Assembly (NCBI GenBank): GCA_018257865.1
Contig: JAEUBA010000068.1
Coordinates: 62,001-126,000 of the forward strand
Direction: 5' to 3'
Length of the DNA stretch: 64,000 nt
From: Stereocaulon alpinum
Lineage: Eukaryota; Ascomycota; Lecanoromycetes; Lecanorales; Stereocaulaceae
The notes beneath the pieces were generated by a model. That model made no database searches. It saw only the letters and a list, made by a program, of their open reading frames with translations, and was not told the origin of the DNA. A program made the position numbers and the translations under genes. Below, one piece after another: positions 12,029 to 22,503 of the stretch (position 1 is the first letter of the stretch; the number at the start of each line of letters is the position of its first letter).

Positions 12029-13003
12029 CTAGAATCCGTATTGGCTATTCCTACGACTGTATCTCTTTATTATGTCCTCGCCCAACTGCAAGCCAACCTG
12101 GAGCAAGGAGTCTGCGAGAGGAATCGAGAGTCTGACCACAACCCAAGTCAACGAAAGCGCGGCCAGTCTCCCCAACAACCCCCTAGGTGGACCAAAAGCA
12201 ATAAGAAGGGTGCCCAGAAAAAGATGGATGACGGAATTGAGCTTCACAGTCGCATCTAGGACGAGGCGAGTGCCACTTAAGCTGCCTTCATCTTCTAGAG
12301 AGTACCAGTACGCAATTGCCGAAATCAAGATAACAGCAATCGCCGCTCTGAGAAAGGTTGGCTCCGGATAGGGTTCTTGAATCGGTGTTGCTAAACGTTG
12401 CGGGTTTTGGCGGTCCAGCTGACGTACCCGCTCCAACAACCTCTCCCGGTCGATGTCCTGCTGACGCTGTCGTTCTTTGGCTTCGTGGTCACGCTGCATT
12501 TTCTCGAAACATTCCTCCATTAACATCATAGGCCGATCGAGGTCTGGTTCCACCCCAAGAGCCATTTGCTCATCAAACGAGATTTGTCGGACCCGTACAA
12601 AGAGATGTTCCTTGAGTGATGGCATGACGCTGCCATCTTCAAGAATCGCATCTGGAACGCCTTTCAGGATCGCAATTGTTGTCAGGCTAGGGGATACACC
12701 AAGCTGTAGCCTACGGAATCTTCTCGACAAAATGGTGGTTTCGCAAAGTGGGCACCGCTTGTCGAGCCGCATGGAGAGCATGTAGCGTGCTAAACATTGA
12801 ATGTGAAGATGATGTCCGCACCCTAGACGGACCGGTCCGTTGATGGTCTCCTCCTCTTTCCACACATTCTGTTGATATGGCTCTAAGCAAATGAAACATG
12901 TCATGTTCTCGGCGTCCAATTCATCGAGCTCGATGTACGGTACCTTTAGAAGGAATTCTAACGTCGTTATGAGGTCTTGAGACAGCCGGAGAAGCTGTTC
13001 CAT
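12029..13003 (-). CDS. RING-finger membrane protein (probable E3 ubiquitin ligase), paralogue 1
   Basis: A single-exon frame of 324 aa. A RING finger sits at about residues 36-93: CFIC, then GCGHHLHIQC, then RCPLC. The central region (about 170-215) is highly charged and looks like a coiled coil (KMQRDHEAKERQRQQDIDRE). Two hydrophobic segments follow (FLRAAIAVILISAIAYWY and VIHLFLGTLLIAFGPP, plus a weaker third), so it is a membrane-anchored RING protein. Family knowledge says such proteins transfer ubiquitin from an E2 to substrates at a membrane; the substrate is unknown. It is the only one of three neighbouring RING paralogues with an uninterrupted frame and an ATG. Confidence 0.85.
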   Translation of the reverse strand: MEQLLRLSQDLITTLEFLLKVPYIELDELDAENMTCFICLEPYQQNVWKEEETINGPVRLGCGHHLHIQCLARYMLSMRLDKRCPLCETTILSRRFRRLQLGVSPSLTTIAILKGVPDAILEDGSVMPSLKEHLFVRVRQISFDEQMALGVEPDLDRPMMLMEECFEKMQRDHEAKERQRQQDIDRERLLERVRQLDRQNPQRLATPIQEPYPEPTFLRAAIAVILISAIAYWYSLEDEGSLSGTRLVLDATVKLNSVIHLFLGTLLIAFGPPRGLLGRLAALSLTWVVVRLSIPLADSLLQVGLQLGEDIIKRYSRRNSQYGF

Positions 13004-13991
13004 TGCAGGCGAGAGGCAATGTTGAAAGGTTTCGGAAAATACCCGTGTGACATGCGGGGGTTGATGATCGACCAGACACCTGATCTATGGTGAAAGTGGA
13101 TCGTGGCAGAGAAAGGGAATGATAGCGATTGAAAAGATACTATGATTAAATGATGCAAGTGTTATACTAAGTGATGTTTACAATGATTGTGTTATCCTTT
13201 GCACAAAGCAACTTTGTTTGGAAATTGATATATTGGGCATCCCCTACACAAGGATGTTTCGATCTGAGGTCGAAAGACCTTGCCACACTGTAAAGCACTA
13301 GCTCTGGTGGTCGCACCTTCCCAATCGTGTCGACGACCCCAAACATCCTCCCTACGCCGCCACGCCACGTAACAGCCGCCTTGCTTCCGCTCAATGGAGA
13401 CCAACTAGAACCTTTAATATCTTCAACACATTCATGTAAGACCTTGAACAATATTTCTTCCCCTCCTCAAGCCCAACACAGTCATACGTTGAGACATCGA
13501 GGCTTGAGAGCGAGGCATAGGTATCATAAAGAGAAAGTTAACATTTACATTTAACGTGGGAATTAAATAGTAGTACGTTAGCTTATTGTCAGGATAGAAT
13601 CTATTGTAGATAGGGTCCGATTCAGAGGATCACACAAACACTTTCTATAAAGAGGGGCTTAGCTTCCATATTAAAGCTACTTGCAAGGATGATGCTAGAC
13701 TTCGTCAGTGGTAGAAGGTAAGGAAAATCGACCTACAAAGATGGAGTTGCCCGGTCACCGAATTTCATGCATGTTCCGGAGTTTCTTCCCCACGTAGTAC
13801 TGGATCAGTCATTCAATTTCAAATAACAACAGAGCCTCTAGGAGACTAACAGCCATACTGGTGCCCGATCTCCATTAGTAGTGTCTCCAGATATCGCTAA
13901 CAGTAGGCCATCTAATGATCGAAGTACGTCGATCACTGCTAAGCGTTGACAGCCATGCTCACAGCCCCATTCGTATCCCCACATGTCTCCG
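13004..13991. other. Intergenic region between RING paralogues 1 and 2
   Basis: No supported gene. A 94-codon minus-strand frame at 13167-13451 has no motif. The part from 13540 to 13720 is somewhat A/T-rich. Confidence 0.5.
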
Positions 13992-15020
13992 CTATTTATC
14001 TGCCCTTTGACCGTCTCGCATGCGATGCAATTGATCCTTCAGCTTGCCTAGAACAGGATGTTCAGCTGCGATAATCAGCTCTGCCAATGGGGGCAAGACG
14101 TTGAGAAATGCTATAAAGCACGGAAACTCAGCAAAAGGCGTACGTATGTGGAAGTCGTGACTCACCATTCCAACCATCTCATCAATGAAATCATTGAGGT
14201 TCATTCTCGCGTCCGAGAAGGGCAGTGTACTCGGAGTCGATGGGAGCATGCTTGGAAGGAACATGCTACCAAAATGTCGTATCACACGGCAGACGACGAC
14301 GGTTATAAAGAGTAGGATCATCAGGTACAATACCAGTGTCACAGTTGAGTAGATTAATCTAGACAGGAGGATCAAGAGCTCCGTGGTCGATGAGGCTCTC
14401 CATCCGAACACTGGCTGACGTTGAAGCTGATTCTGTGGCCGCATCCGGTCTTCAACGCGCAAGAGCGCCCATTGATGCTTTGTTTGTTCTTCTCCACTGA
14501 CCAAGGTATCCAAGTAAACGTCGAACAATATCATGACTCGTTCGAGATCATATGAGATTGTCCTCTTCACCAAGTCTTCTTCAACCGCCCACCGGATTTC
14601 TAGACGTACATAGCCAACAGTGATATGATCGAAACCGAGATTGGGAACAATCAATCGAGTCTGCCCGCGATCGATCAGGTCAATACACCTCCGTGTTACC
14701 GTGGCCACTATTTCCGAGGACTGCACTAGTAAGCTGCGCTTCTCCATGACTGGTGAGTGGCAAAATGGGCAGTGATTGTCGAAGTTGGGCGAGAAAAGCT
14801 AGCTGGCTAAGCACGATAAGCCAAAGGTATGTCCGCAAGCGAATTTCACTGGGCGGTTGTCGATTTCTCTCATTTGCCGTAAGGATGAGAAAGATTCGTG
14901 GCAGATACCGCAAGTGTCCATTGAGGCTAAAATCTCACAGAGCGGTATCTCGGCTGGGGAGTTGGAGGTGCGAAAGAGACTATAATTCTCCATATCCATG
15001 TCTGCTCTTAATTCTGACAT
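13992..15020 (-). pseudogene. RING-finger membrane protein, paralogue 2, broken by an in-frame stop
   Basis: From the ATG at 15020 to TAA at 13992 there are 343 codons in one frame, with one internal TAG at 14799-14801 (codon 74). The stop falls inside the RING finger. Before it come CGIC (from residue 37) and FACGHTFGLSCLAS; after it, in the same frame, come FSPNFDNHCPFC, HSPV and a long tail with a membrane segment (STVTLVLYLMILLFITVVV). Paralogue 3 reads CLARWAFSPNFDN at this place, so the stop replaces a tryptophan codon (TGG to TAG). No GT-AG intron that would remove the stop is visible. The rest of the frame is open, so the lesion looks recent. Readthrough or a sequencing error cannot be excluded. 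Confidence 0.75.
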
Positions 15021-15753
15021 CGATAGTGTAGCGAAGGGTGCTCGAAACGTTGTTGATGCGCTGGCTCTATGTTGTGAGGAACAGAGGTGATAATTTCGGG
15101 AATACCTCGAGCATAGTAGCTATGTATATCATCAGAATGAGTGTAAAAGAGTATTCGCCAGCCATTTCGGACAAAGAACCAATCAGTGCGAGCAGCAAAG
15201 CCTTGCGAGAAACAAACAGGGAAATTGGAAGGAACAGTGGCATTGTGAATTGCAATAGCTCCTCAAGAAATGGCTAATCTTGTTGGAGGTGCGGAGCAAA
15301 GTTTGCTTGAAGACCCATATTTGGGCAGTGAATGTGGGTACGCATCCGAGAATATGTCTTTCTACACATGACATCTGAATAGTACCGCGGGAGAACGACG
15401 TCTTGGCGTCTTCTGACCATACATGAAAGAGCCATCTGACCAGATCTCACACAAATATCTCTCGAACAGACAATTCGAAGGGTTCAAAGCTGGAGATCAG
15501 AACTTTCCTGAGCTTCTGGATTGGGTATCGGTTAGTATGGAGCGGAACTCCATGTTTCTACGCCACTTAAGACATCACAAGACATGTGACGAGCACTAAG
15601 TCGATTGAGAAGGCTAGCGGCTTTCAGGAAACATAGCCCATCCTTCTATTGTCCCACCTCTTACTATACCAAAGACTTCTCGCCTGCCGCATCTCTTCGA
15701 ACCCATCCCAGTACAGCATCTTCACAATTACACATCCAACAACAAACGGCACC
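15021..15753. other. Intergenic region between divergent RING paralogues 2 and 3
   Basis: Promoter region for two divergent genes. A 62-codon minus-strand frame at 15067-15255 is hydrophobic (LLALIGSLSEMAGEY, FTLILMIYIATML) but starts no recognisable protein. It could be a relic of another membrane tail. Confidence 0.4.
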
Positions 15754-16515
15754 ATAGATACCAAAAATACCGTCTTCGAAATCTTTACTTATCTGGACAA
15801 AGTTCCATCTGTCTCTGATAGCGAGCTAGCTGCCAGGTATTCCTGTCCTATCTGCATGGAGACTTTTGAGAATGTTTTGCAGCCCTTTAAGTGGGCTGTC
15901 AACAGGCCGGTGCGCTTGCGGTCATGTAGTCATCTGGTATGCCTACATTGCTTGGCGCGCTGGGCGTTCTCACCCAATTTTGACAATGCTTGCCCATTCG
16001 TAGGTGCTATCTGTGGCCTCTTCATCTCCCCATCAGTCTCTGGCTTCAAGAAGAGATGTTGACGTGGAATCATATAGTGTCGTACGACGATCGTACCAAC
16101 AACTTCAAAGAGCAAGGACGACGACGACAAGATATCCATGCTTGTATACATGATGAACTCTTTCGACGGTCCTTCGATCTCACCGTCAGACAAAGAGGCC
16201 GTGTACAAGACCTTGCATTCCTTGCTTGATAGAAACAGGATTATCTGCGATGCATACATGCAATCTCTAGACGAGGACTATGAGCTCCGAATGCAAGCAG
16301 CAGCGGCAAATGCAGGAGATGAGAGAGAAGGGACCTTAATGGGTCTGTGGCTTCATTTCTTGAATGCGGACGATGGTGCCCGACAGGCAGCAGCAGTAGC
16401 GCGTGCAGGAGAAGAGCGAGAACTTAGACCTATGGTGGTGCTACTCTATCTTCTTGCCTCGCGGTCTCCAGTGGTGTGGGTATTGATCATTTTATATCAC
16501 CGTCATTTCAGGTGA
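15754..16515 (+). CDS. RING-finger membrane protein, paralogue 3, without an ATG start
   Basis: Exons 15754-15999 and 16078-16515 (intron 78 nt, GTAGGT to ATAG, phase 0). Splicing restores the RING: CPIC, then SCSHLVCLHC, then CPF joined to CRTTIV. The tail has an acidic helix region (DKEAVYKTLHSLLDRNRI) and ends in a hydrophobic segment (VVWVLIILYHRHF). No ATG precedes the RING in frame. The expected start, by comparison with the N-terminal lengths of paralogues 1 and 2, is ATA at 15754-15756, directly after a typical A/C-rich leader (AACAAACGGCACC). The ATG seems to have been lost by a G to A change, or a short upstream exon was missed. It is therefore probably a very young pseudogene or a gene with a cryptic start. 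Confidence 0.6.
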
Positions 16516-17617
16516 CAATAAAGGGCCCGTGCCGACGTATTACACGTTTAAGTCAGCACTCTGCGAAAGTCAAGCGGGCGAAATTACAATGATCCTATTG
16601 GCCGTTTCCCTAAAGATTCAGGGTACAGCTCCTTGTGCAGCAACAGTCAATGGCTATGCCGCTATTTTGATATGCGTACTTTTGTGGCTCGACTTCGTGT
16701 TCCCTATACATTTGTTGTATGTAAAGTATTCTCGCCATTGTCAATTAAGAAGTGGTGAGGACTGGTAAAAAAGTGGCCGCCGCGTTGTCGGCCAAGGATT
16801 CTGCGATCGACCAATCAGAGCGCGCAACGCGTGTCTTGGCGCGCAGGATGCAACCGCGTTTCATGTTCATGAAGTGTGTCACACCACTCACGATTGAAGA
16901 TTGTCAATGACATTAGGGACGTTTGAAGAAGTGAAGCATGATGTATGTGGAGCGTGTCTATCTGCAATGGAATAGTCGTACGAGGGTTGATTGGTCTCTA
17001 CTATTGCACCATACCGCAACTGCTGCGTGACCATGTTTCACATCCGTAACATTAGATCTTCTGATGTGGCCGTACGGTCTGATGGTTCTTGGAGACCCGC
17101 AGGTCATCTAAGGAGAGTCTTATTGCTTATGATGCGCGAACTATGATATGATTGATTGGTACACATACTCGCTCTGTCTGCAAATAGCATGTGGACGCGC
17201 AACAAACCCGTTGCTGCCACAATATAGGACCTTTTGACCTGCCTCTGCTCTTAAAGAATGTACTACACAAATGAAGACGAAGGATCAGAACAAAGCGTTC
17301 ATCATGACTAGAGCCTGTGCAGGGACACGGCGAATTTGACACCCAAACAAAGCAATCCGCGCAGCAAGCATGCAACAATGAGTCTTGAGTTGGATCTATA
17401 ACTGAACAACGGAGAACAATCCGATTACAGTAATACTAATACCTTTGTCTTCGTCACTCCTGCCGGCAGGCTCCCTTCGACACACATCTTCTGGCTGGAC
17501 TGGAAAGACTTCGCCTCGCCACAAATCGTTCATCTTCAACTTCTCCACAGGCCCCGTGGAGCAACATACACCTCGTACCAACGACTTCTCTACAAGCAAC
17601 ATCATCAACCCGTCAAA
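16516..17617. other. Intergenic region, no supported gene
   Basis: About 1.1 kb. It contains only short frames (79 and 83 codons) without motifs. The last 200 bases are C/A-rich and form a likely 5' leader of the next gene. Confidence 0.5.
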
Positions 17618-18310
17618 ATGCGTCTCATCTCCAACTACCCCCGCCAACTGGTCCTCCCCTCTCCCATAACAATAATCGCCACATCCACCGCCGCCCCAGC
17701 ACTCCCCAAACGCGCCGACCAACCCGCCATCTGCCACGGCCAAGGCTGCCTCTCAATCCCCGGTCCACCAACCCCAGCAACCACAACACCACCCCCAGCC
17801 GCACCCACACCGCGCGACAACACCGGTCCCGTCACCGTCACCGAATCAGTCACAATCCACATCTGGACAACCATCATATCCTGGCGCACAGCCTACGATA
17901 CCGTCGTCGCAGTCACAAGTTTCAACACCATAGCTACGAGCATGAACACAGTCACGCAGCCCGTTACGCTTACCGAGAAAGTCGACGTTACAATCCCCGT
18001 CACCGTTACCGCGCCTGCGCCTACTCTCGCACAGACCACACAGACACCAGAGCCCGTGCAGGGAAAAAAGGCTCTACAGACGGGCGATATAATAGCTATA
18101 GTACTAGCTGTCATCATCGTGATATTGCTTGGGGTCATGTATTTCCTGACTAGGCGCTTTTACCGCATGTATCGCGCTGAGCGGGTGTTGAGGAAACAGG
18201 TGCAGACCGAGGGGACGGAGCTGAGGCAGGGGGTTGGGGATGGAGGGGCTGGGGCTGGGTTTCCTGCTGATGTCAAGGATAAGGAGGAGTGGGAGAAGTT
18301 GGATGATTGA
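17618..18310 (+). CDS. Thr-rich single-pass plasma-membrane protein, function unknown
   Basis: A single-exon frame of 230 aa. The N-terminus is weakly hydrophobic (LVLPSPITIIATSTAAPALP) and is followed by a KR dibasic site, as in secreted or processed proteins. Next comes a short cysteine pair (CHGQGC) and a Pro/Thr-rich stretch. A beta-strand-like Thr/Val region (TVTESVTIHIWTT, TQPVTLTEKVDVTIPVTVTAP) precedes one strong membrane helix (IIAIVLAVIIVILLGVMYFL) and a basic, then acidic cytoplasmic tail. This layout resembles fungal cell-surface sensors or mucin-like proteins with O-mannosylated ectodomains, but I do not recognise the family. The antisense frame at 17396-17743 is a shadow. Confidence 0.65.
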   Translation: MRLISNYPRQLVLPSPITIIATSTAAPALPKRADQPAICHGQGCLSIPGPPTPATTTPPPAAPTPRDNTGPVTVTESVTIHIWTTIISWRTAYDTVVAVTSFNTIATSMNTVTQPVTLTEKVDVTIPVTVTAPAPTLAQTTQTPEPVQGKKALQTGDIIAIVLAVIIVILLGVMYFLTRRFYRMYRAERVLRKQVQTEGTELRQGVGDGGAGAGFPADVKDKEEWEKLDD

Positions 18311-18817
18311 GGGGGAGGAAACATTATCATGCTTACCTCATCTTGATACGAGATATGAATTTGCATGCGAAGATCTTCGGCATTAGATTTTTTAGTCGAC
18401 TCGTGGTACGAGCTTAAGAGGCGAAGTTATAGCGGAATGGAATGCACATCCTGAAATGATATGTGAAGCACGAACTAGGCGCGCTGCATGACTATACGTT
18501 GACGTGTTCTGAGCAAAGTAATAGTGGAAGAGTTGTAGGAGGAATAGGTAGCTAAGTAACGCTGCCTTATGACATTGTCCATGTCCAACATTCATGCATT
18601 ACATGTCCCCGGCGCTGGGTTCCCTCTTGACCCAACCATACTTTTGAAGCTGAATCTCTGATACTTGGCGCATGAGACTCTCTAACAGTACAGTTTGACA
18701 CGTGGATCTGCAAAGAGTATTGGGGACTTTGTTTGAGTTGGTGCTCAGTCATATATTAGGCCGTGTCATACGTTGGTTGTCGTTTACAGAGCCATCAGAG
18801 ACAGACAAACCCCCCAT
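18311..18817. other. Intergenic region between convergent genes
   Basis: It holds the 3' ends of two convergent genes. No gene, repeat or RNA was seen. Confidence 0.5.
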
Positions 18818-19975
18818 CTACACAAAAGCCTGCGGCACCTTGAGTGGCACTCTAAAGAACCTATAACCCTCCTGATCCACACCCGGCAACCGACCACCCC
18901 GAATATTAAACTGCAGCGCCTGATGAATAATATTCGGCTCCGCAAGCCCAGCATCTCGTTCCGATCTCCACTTAACGAAATCCTCCTGTACAGTCCCATC
19001 CTTGACATGCTCGTTCATCTCCTTTTGTTCCTTGACTGTCGTGAATGGTACTTCCTTGCCTCCACCCTCGCTGGCGCCATTAGTCATGTTGGGTCGCTGG
19101 CGACCATCGGGTGGATAGTCGTGCCCTGTGTAGAGCCGATACTCAGCCGGTAACGCGAGGAGCGTGCTCATGGATCCGAATAGCGCGGTTGCTGAGCCGC
19201 CGGGGAAATCACAACGCGCGGATCCGACGTCTGGGTTGAAGATTGAGTCGCCGGTGAAGACGTTTGGGCCGATTACGTAGCCTATGTGATCGGGCGTATG
19301 GCCGGGGAGGTGAAGTACTTGCGCTTTAAGTGAGCCGATGGAGAAGGCTTCGTCATCGGAAAATGTGTAGTCGAAGGCATCGCCTAAGTCTGACGGGTCG
19401 ACGTGATAGCGTGCGCCGAAGCGGGATTGCACGTCTTTAATCCGCTTGCTGATGCAAATCTTGGGTCGATGTGTTGCGCCTTTTTTGAGGAGCTGTGATT
19501 GTAGGTATGCGGAGGCTGTTAGGTGGTCGGCGTGGACGTGGGTTTCAAGGATGTGAGTGATAGTGTAGTTTTGGCGTGCGATCAAGTCGAGTAGCTTATC
19601 TGCTGTTGAGGTGCTGATGGTGCTGGTTGCGGCATCAAAATCAAGGACGGGGTCAATGATGACTGCATCGTTGGTTGTTGGGTCTGCAGTTATATACTGC
19701 CATGTTCCGGATTTGGGTTCGTAACACGCATTGATATGTGGTTCTGTAGACATGTTGGGTGAATTTAAGACGTTGAATTGTGAGAACGGTTGGAACAATA
19801 CCATCACATATATAAGAATACAGGCACTGAGCCCGAAGCCTACTTGGAGTGCTCGGGATCTCGGGCTCGTCATCGCCAAGGTGCATGAAGGGAGAGAAAG
19901 CGGGCTTCGAAAACAGGCAACTCCACAACTACTTAAGCTGTGCTCCACTTCTGCTTCAGAGTCAAGGTCATTCAT
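18818..19975 (-). CDS. Metallo-beta-lactamase-fold hydrolase, persulfide dioxygenase-like
   Basis: A single-exon frame of up to 385 aa. The catalytic domain has the metal-binding HVHADH motif, then LHLPGHTPDHIGY, FTGDSIFNPDVG and YTGHDYPPDG, the order found in the ETHE1/glyoxalase-II-like family. Those enzymes oxidise glutathione persulfide in sulfide detoxification; bacterial relatives also act on lactones, so the substrate is inferred. Three starts are possible: 19975, 19873 and 19752. The last (MSTEPHINACYEP) matches where family members usually begin, and a TATATAT element lies about 55 bases before it. The longer forms add a hydrophobic helix (LSACILIYVMVLFQPF) that could be a signal anchor or mitochondrial targeting part. 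I give the longest frame. Confidence 0.85.
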   Translation of the reverse strand: MNDLDSEAEVEHSLSSCGVACFRSPLSLPSCTLAMTSPRSRALQVGFGLSACILIYVMVLFQPFSQFNVLNSPNMSTEPHINACYEPKSGTWQYITADPTTNDAVIIDPVLDFDAATSTISTSTADKLLDLIARQNYTITHILETHVHADHLTASAYLQSQLLKKGATHRPKICISKRIKDVQSRFGARYHVDPSDLGDAFDYTFSDDEAFSIGSLKAQVLHLPGHTPDHIGYVIGPNVFTGDSIFNPDVGSARCDFPGGSATALFGSMSTLLALPAEYRLYTGHDYPPDGRQRPNMTNGASEGGGKEVPFTTVKEQKEMNEHVKDGTVQEDFVKWRSERDAGLAEPNIIHQALQFNIRGGRLPGVDQEGYRFFRVPLKVPQAFV

Positions 19976-20834
19976 CCAACCAAGTTGAAGGTTCCTCGTG
20001 ACAAAAGTTCTCCTTCTGATGCATGAACCATAGAATTATGACATTGTGTAGGTACCTTAGTATGTATCATGTCCTCGCTAAAATCTGCTTCGCCGGTGAC
20101 AGCTTCGGGGTCTCGGGATCGCAGGGTCTCAAGCGGACCCTACATTTCGACAACGCTTTGCTCTTCAGGATTATACTAGAAAGCATCTGAGTCAATTATG
20201 CGTGAACGATACTTTGTGATCGCGATTGCGGCGACTCGGTGACTCGGCGACATAGGAACACGGCAGCATGGCAATCGAGTTCTTAACTCCTCAATGCAGA
20301 TCCTTCGCCATGTCCTCTTACCAACACTAGAAGCTGAGCAGTGCTGATAGATCTCGATCTAGCCCACTTCAGAAAGTTGTAGGCTGGCTTGAGAGCCGAT
20401 CATCAAGACAGGTAATCGTCGTATGTGCTTGTCTTGGCACGGAGACTTTGGCTTTTGATAGAGGTATTTTGGGCGTGTTTAATGAGGGATGTAGTCATCG
20501 TGTCTTTATACCTCATGTATACCATGATTTATTTTCTGCCTTGAACGACCCTAGAACGCCAAGATCGAAGCTGCCTCGCACACGCAGGTAGTTGCTGCTA
20601 TCAGACGGACAAACAAGTTCAAGTTTTCAGGTCTCATACTTAATCAGGTCGACAACATCCGTCGGAGGGCGTATCAGCAGTACATCAGGAATATTGCCGT
20701 TAGTTGACGGGACGTCCATCTTCCAACGAATCTTCAGAATTGCAATGAGCCTCTAGACCAATCCAAAGCTCCATTACGACGACAGGTAATCCCTTCTAGA
20801 GTAGGGATATGTAGAAGAACTCCAAGACTTTCGA
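19976..20834. other. Intergenic region, no supported gene
   Basis: No gene. At 20225-20250 there is a direct tandem of GACTCGG(T/C)GAC-type words similar to the one near 6857. A stretch around 20620-20700 has a protein-like phrase but no usable frame. Confidence 0.45.
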
Positions 20835-21661
20835 TTAGCCAAGTGCGGGAATTAATCGTAATCTGGCGCCTATTGACCGAGAGAGCCTCCCTGTTCCATG
20901 AGTAAGAGCAAGACTATGAAGTTCGTAGCTCAGATCGATGTCCTCCCAACTCTGATCCCGCTGCCAAAGGTAAGAGGTGGCGTGCCATCGGCTTGCAACA
21001 GCTATGCATTCCAAAACTAGACTATTGTGAAAGTCGGCTTTGAAATGGCTAGGGTATCCTCCACAAATACTACTGGCTCTTGCAGAGGGGGTAGACTTGT
21101 AGACGCCTGGGCAGACTGCCTCTGCTCTTTCGCCCTGCCACGAATCTAAGGCATGAGTAGCCTTGAGATCTTCGAACTTCAGCGACAAGTGACGGTCTAG
21201 ATAGCGATCTCGGATGTAGGATAGTTGGCGCCATCTTGTAGCTATTTCCCCAATCTCTTCGTCCGTCAGACCCTGGGCTTTCCAGTCTGTGGTGTAACAA
21301 TCAAGCGCCTTTTTTATTAGGAGCCGTCTTTGGTCTTTTGCTATGTTATATCGGAAGAGACGATGAGCTAGGTCGAGATTCACTTTGAGGAGGTTCATGA
21401 GGCAAGGATACTGTTCATATACGTCTGAAGTAGTCTTTAGTATTTAGCCCATGATCGTTAGCCTTGCACTCAAGCCAAAGCCGCGGATCTTCTCACGATG
21501 ATCTGTCTCTCAATAACTTTTTTGTGCATTTGGTGCAGTGATCGAAGACTGCGGCAGGTTTGCGAGAGATATAAGGCATCATCAAGGTCGGACAAGAAGC
21601 CGTAAACGAACAGCTGGAGCTCGGTCGGGATGTTGCACAGAGTTGAGGCCATTATAAACAT
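20835..21661 (-). CDS. F-box protein
   Basis: Proposed exons 21661-21497 and 21434-20835 (intron 62 nt, GTGAGA to AAAG, with a CTAAC branch point), 254 aa. The first exon encodes an F-box-like helix set (LCNIPTELQLFVYGFLSDLD, then ALYLSQTCRSLRSLHQ). In fungi this binds Skp1 and recruits substrates to SCF ubiquitin ligases. The second exon encodes a helical, charged region (DLAHRLFRYNIAKDQRRLL, LTDEEIGEIATRWRQLSYIR) with no recognised substrate domain. The phase works only with a less usual AAAG acceptor, so the intron is moderately certain. Without it the first exon stops after 63 codons. The start may be the second Met (21652). Confidence 0.7.
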
Positions 21662-22503
21662 CTGTGGTCATGGACTGGTGTAATTGGTGTAATTGATATG
21701 ACGATCAGAGGGAAGGGTCGGATTCTTCATTTTAATCTTTGCAAATTCTGAAGGACCCACTGAGGGGATTGGAACATGCGCATCTGCCCGCAGTATATGG
21801 CAGAACCAGGTGTGAACGGTCTGAAGGTCGTGATGACGTTGGGTGACTTAAACGAGGATGACAGAAGATCCGAAGGCATCATGCTCGAGTTACACGGGAA
21901 TTAAAGGTAAAGGAAGGGTTTGCAAAGCCTGCTGAGTGGGTCTCGAAAGCTGATTGAAACCCGTTGCAGAGAAGAAGCTCTTTGGGTACGTTTCGGCTAA
22001 ACCTCGTTACAAGGCCCCACTGCTCAGTTGGCCATTTGGTTCAGCCAGCTAGTCACAGGGCTGAAGCCCGGGAACTCTCTAGAGACCCCCCCTGGAGCTC
22101 GCCCTTCAGGGGCCCAATCTCATCGCCTAAGTGACCGGCTTTGGACTCCTCCCCAGAGACTTCCCAGGCTTCGGACGCACAAGTGGCCGGCTACATAAGA
22201 TGGCTAACTGAGCTATGGGACCTGTCGCTAAACTTGGTGCTATTACCAATTGGTCAATGGGGATCGAAGGTGCGAGCATATGACGACTGATGAGGTGACA
22301 AAGAAGTGGAAGAGTCGTCACGTTCTTAATTCGTTGAAACATCATCACGCGCCAGAGGGCGAGTCATATCAGAGTAAAAACCGCGAGTTCTTCACCGTAG
22401 TCCTCCAGGTTCAACGCTGCGGCGTGAATATTGATATGTTTCCGACAAATGGTCCCTGCCACGCCATTGTCAGCCACAGAAATTCCTATACGAAAACTCC
22501 CTC
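21662..22503. other. Intergenic region, no supported gene
   Basis: About 0.8 kb. It includes a G/C-rich patch at 22040-22110 with CCCGGG, CTCTAGAGA and CCCCCCC runs. No gene recognised. Confidence 0.45.

Noticed and set aside
15067..15255. Hydrophobic 62-codon frame between RING genes
   Set aside because: Could be a relic membrane tail but no RING or similarity to the other tails is visible.
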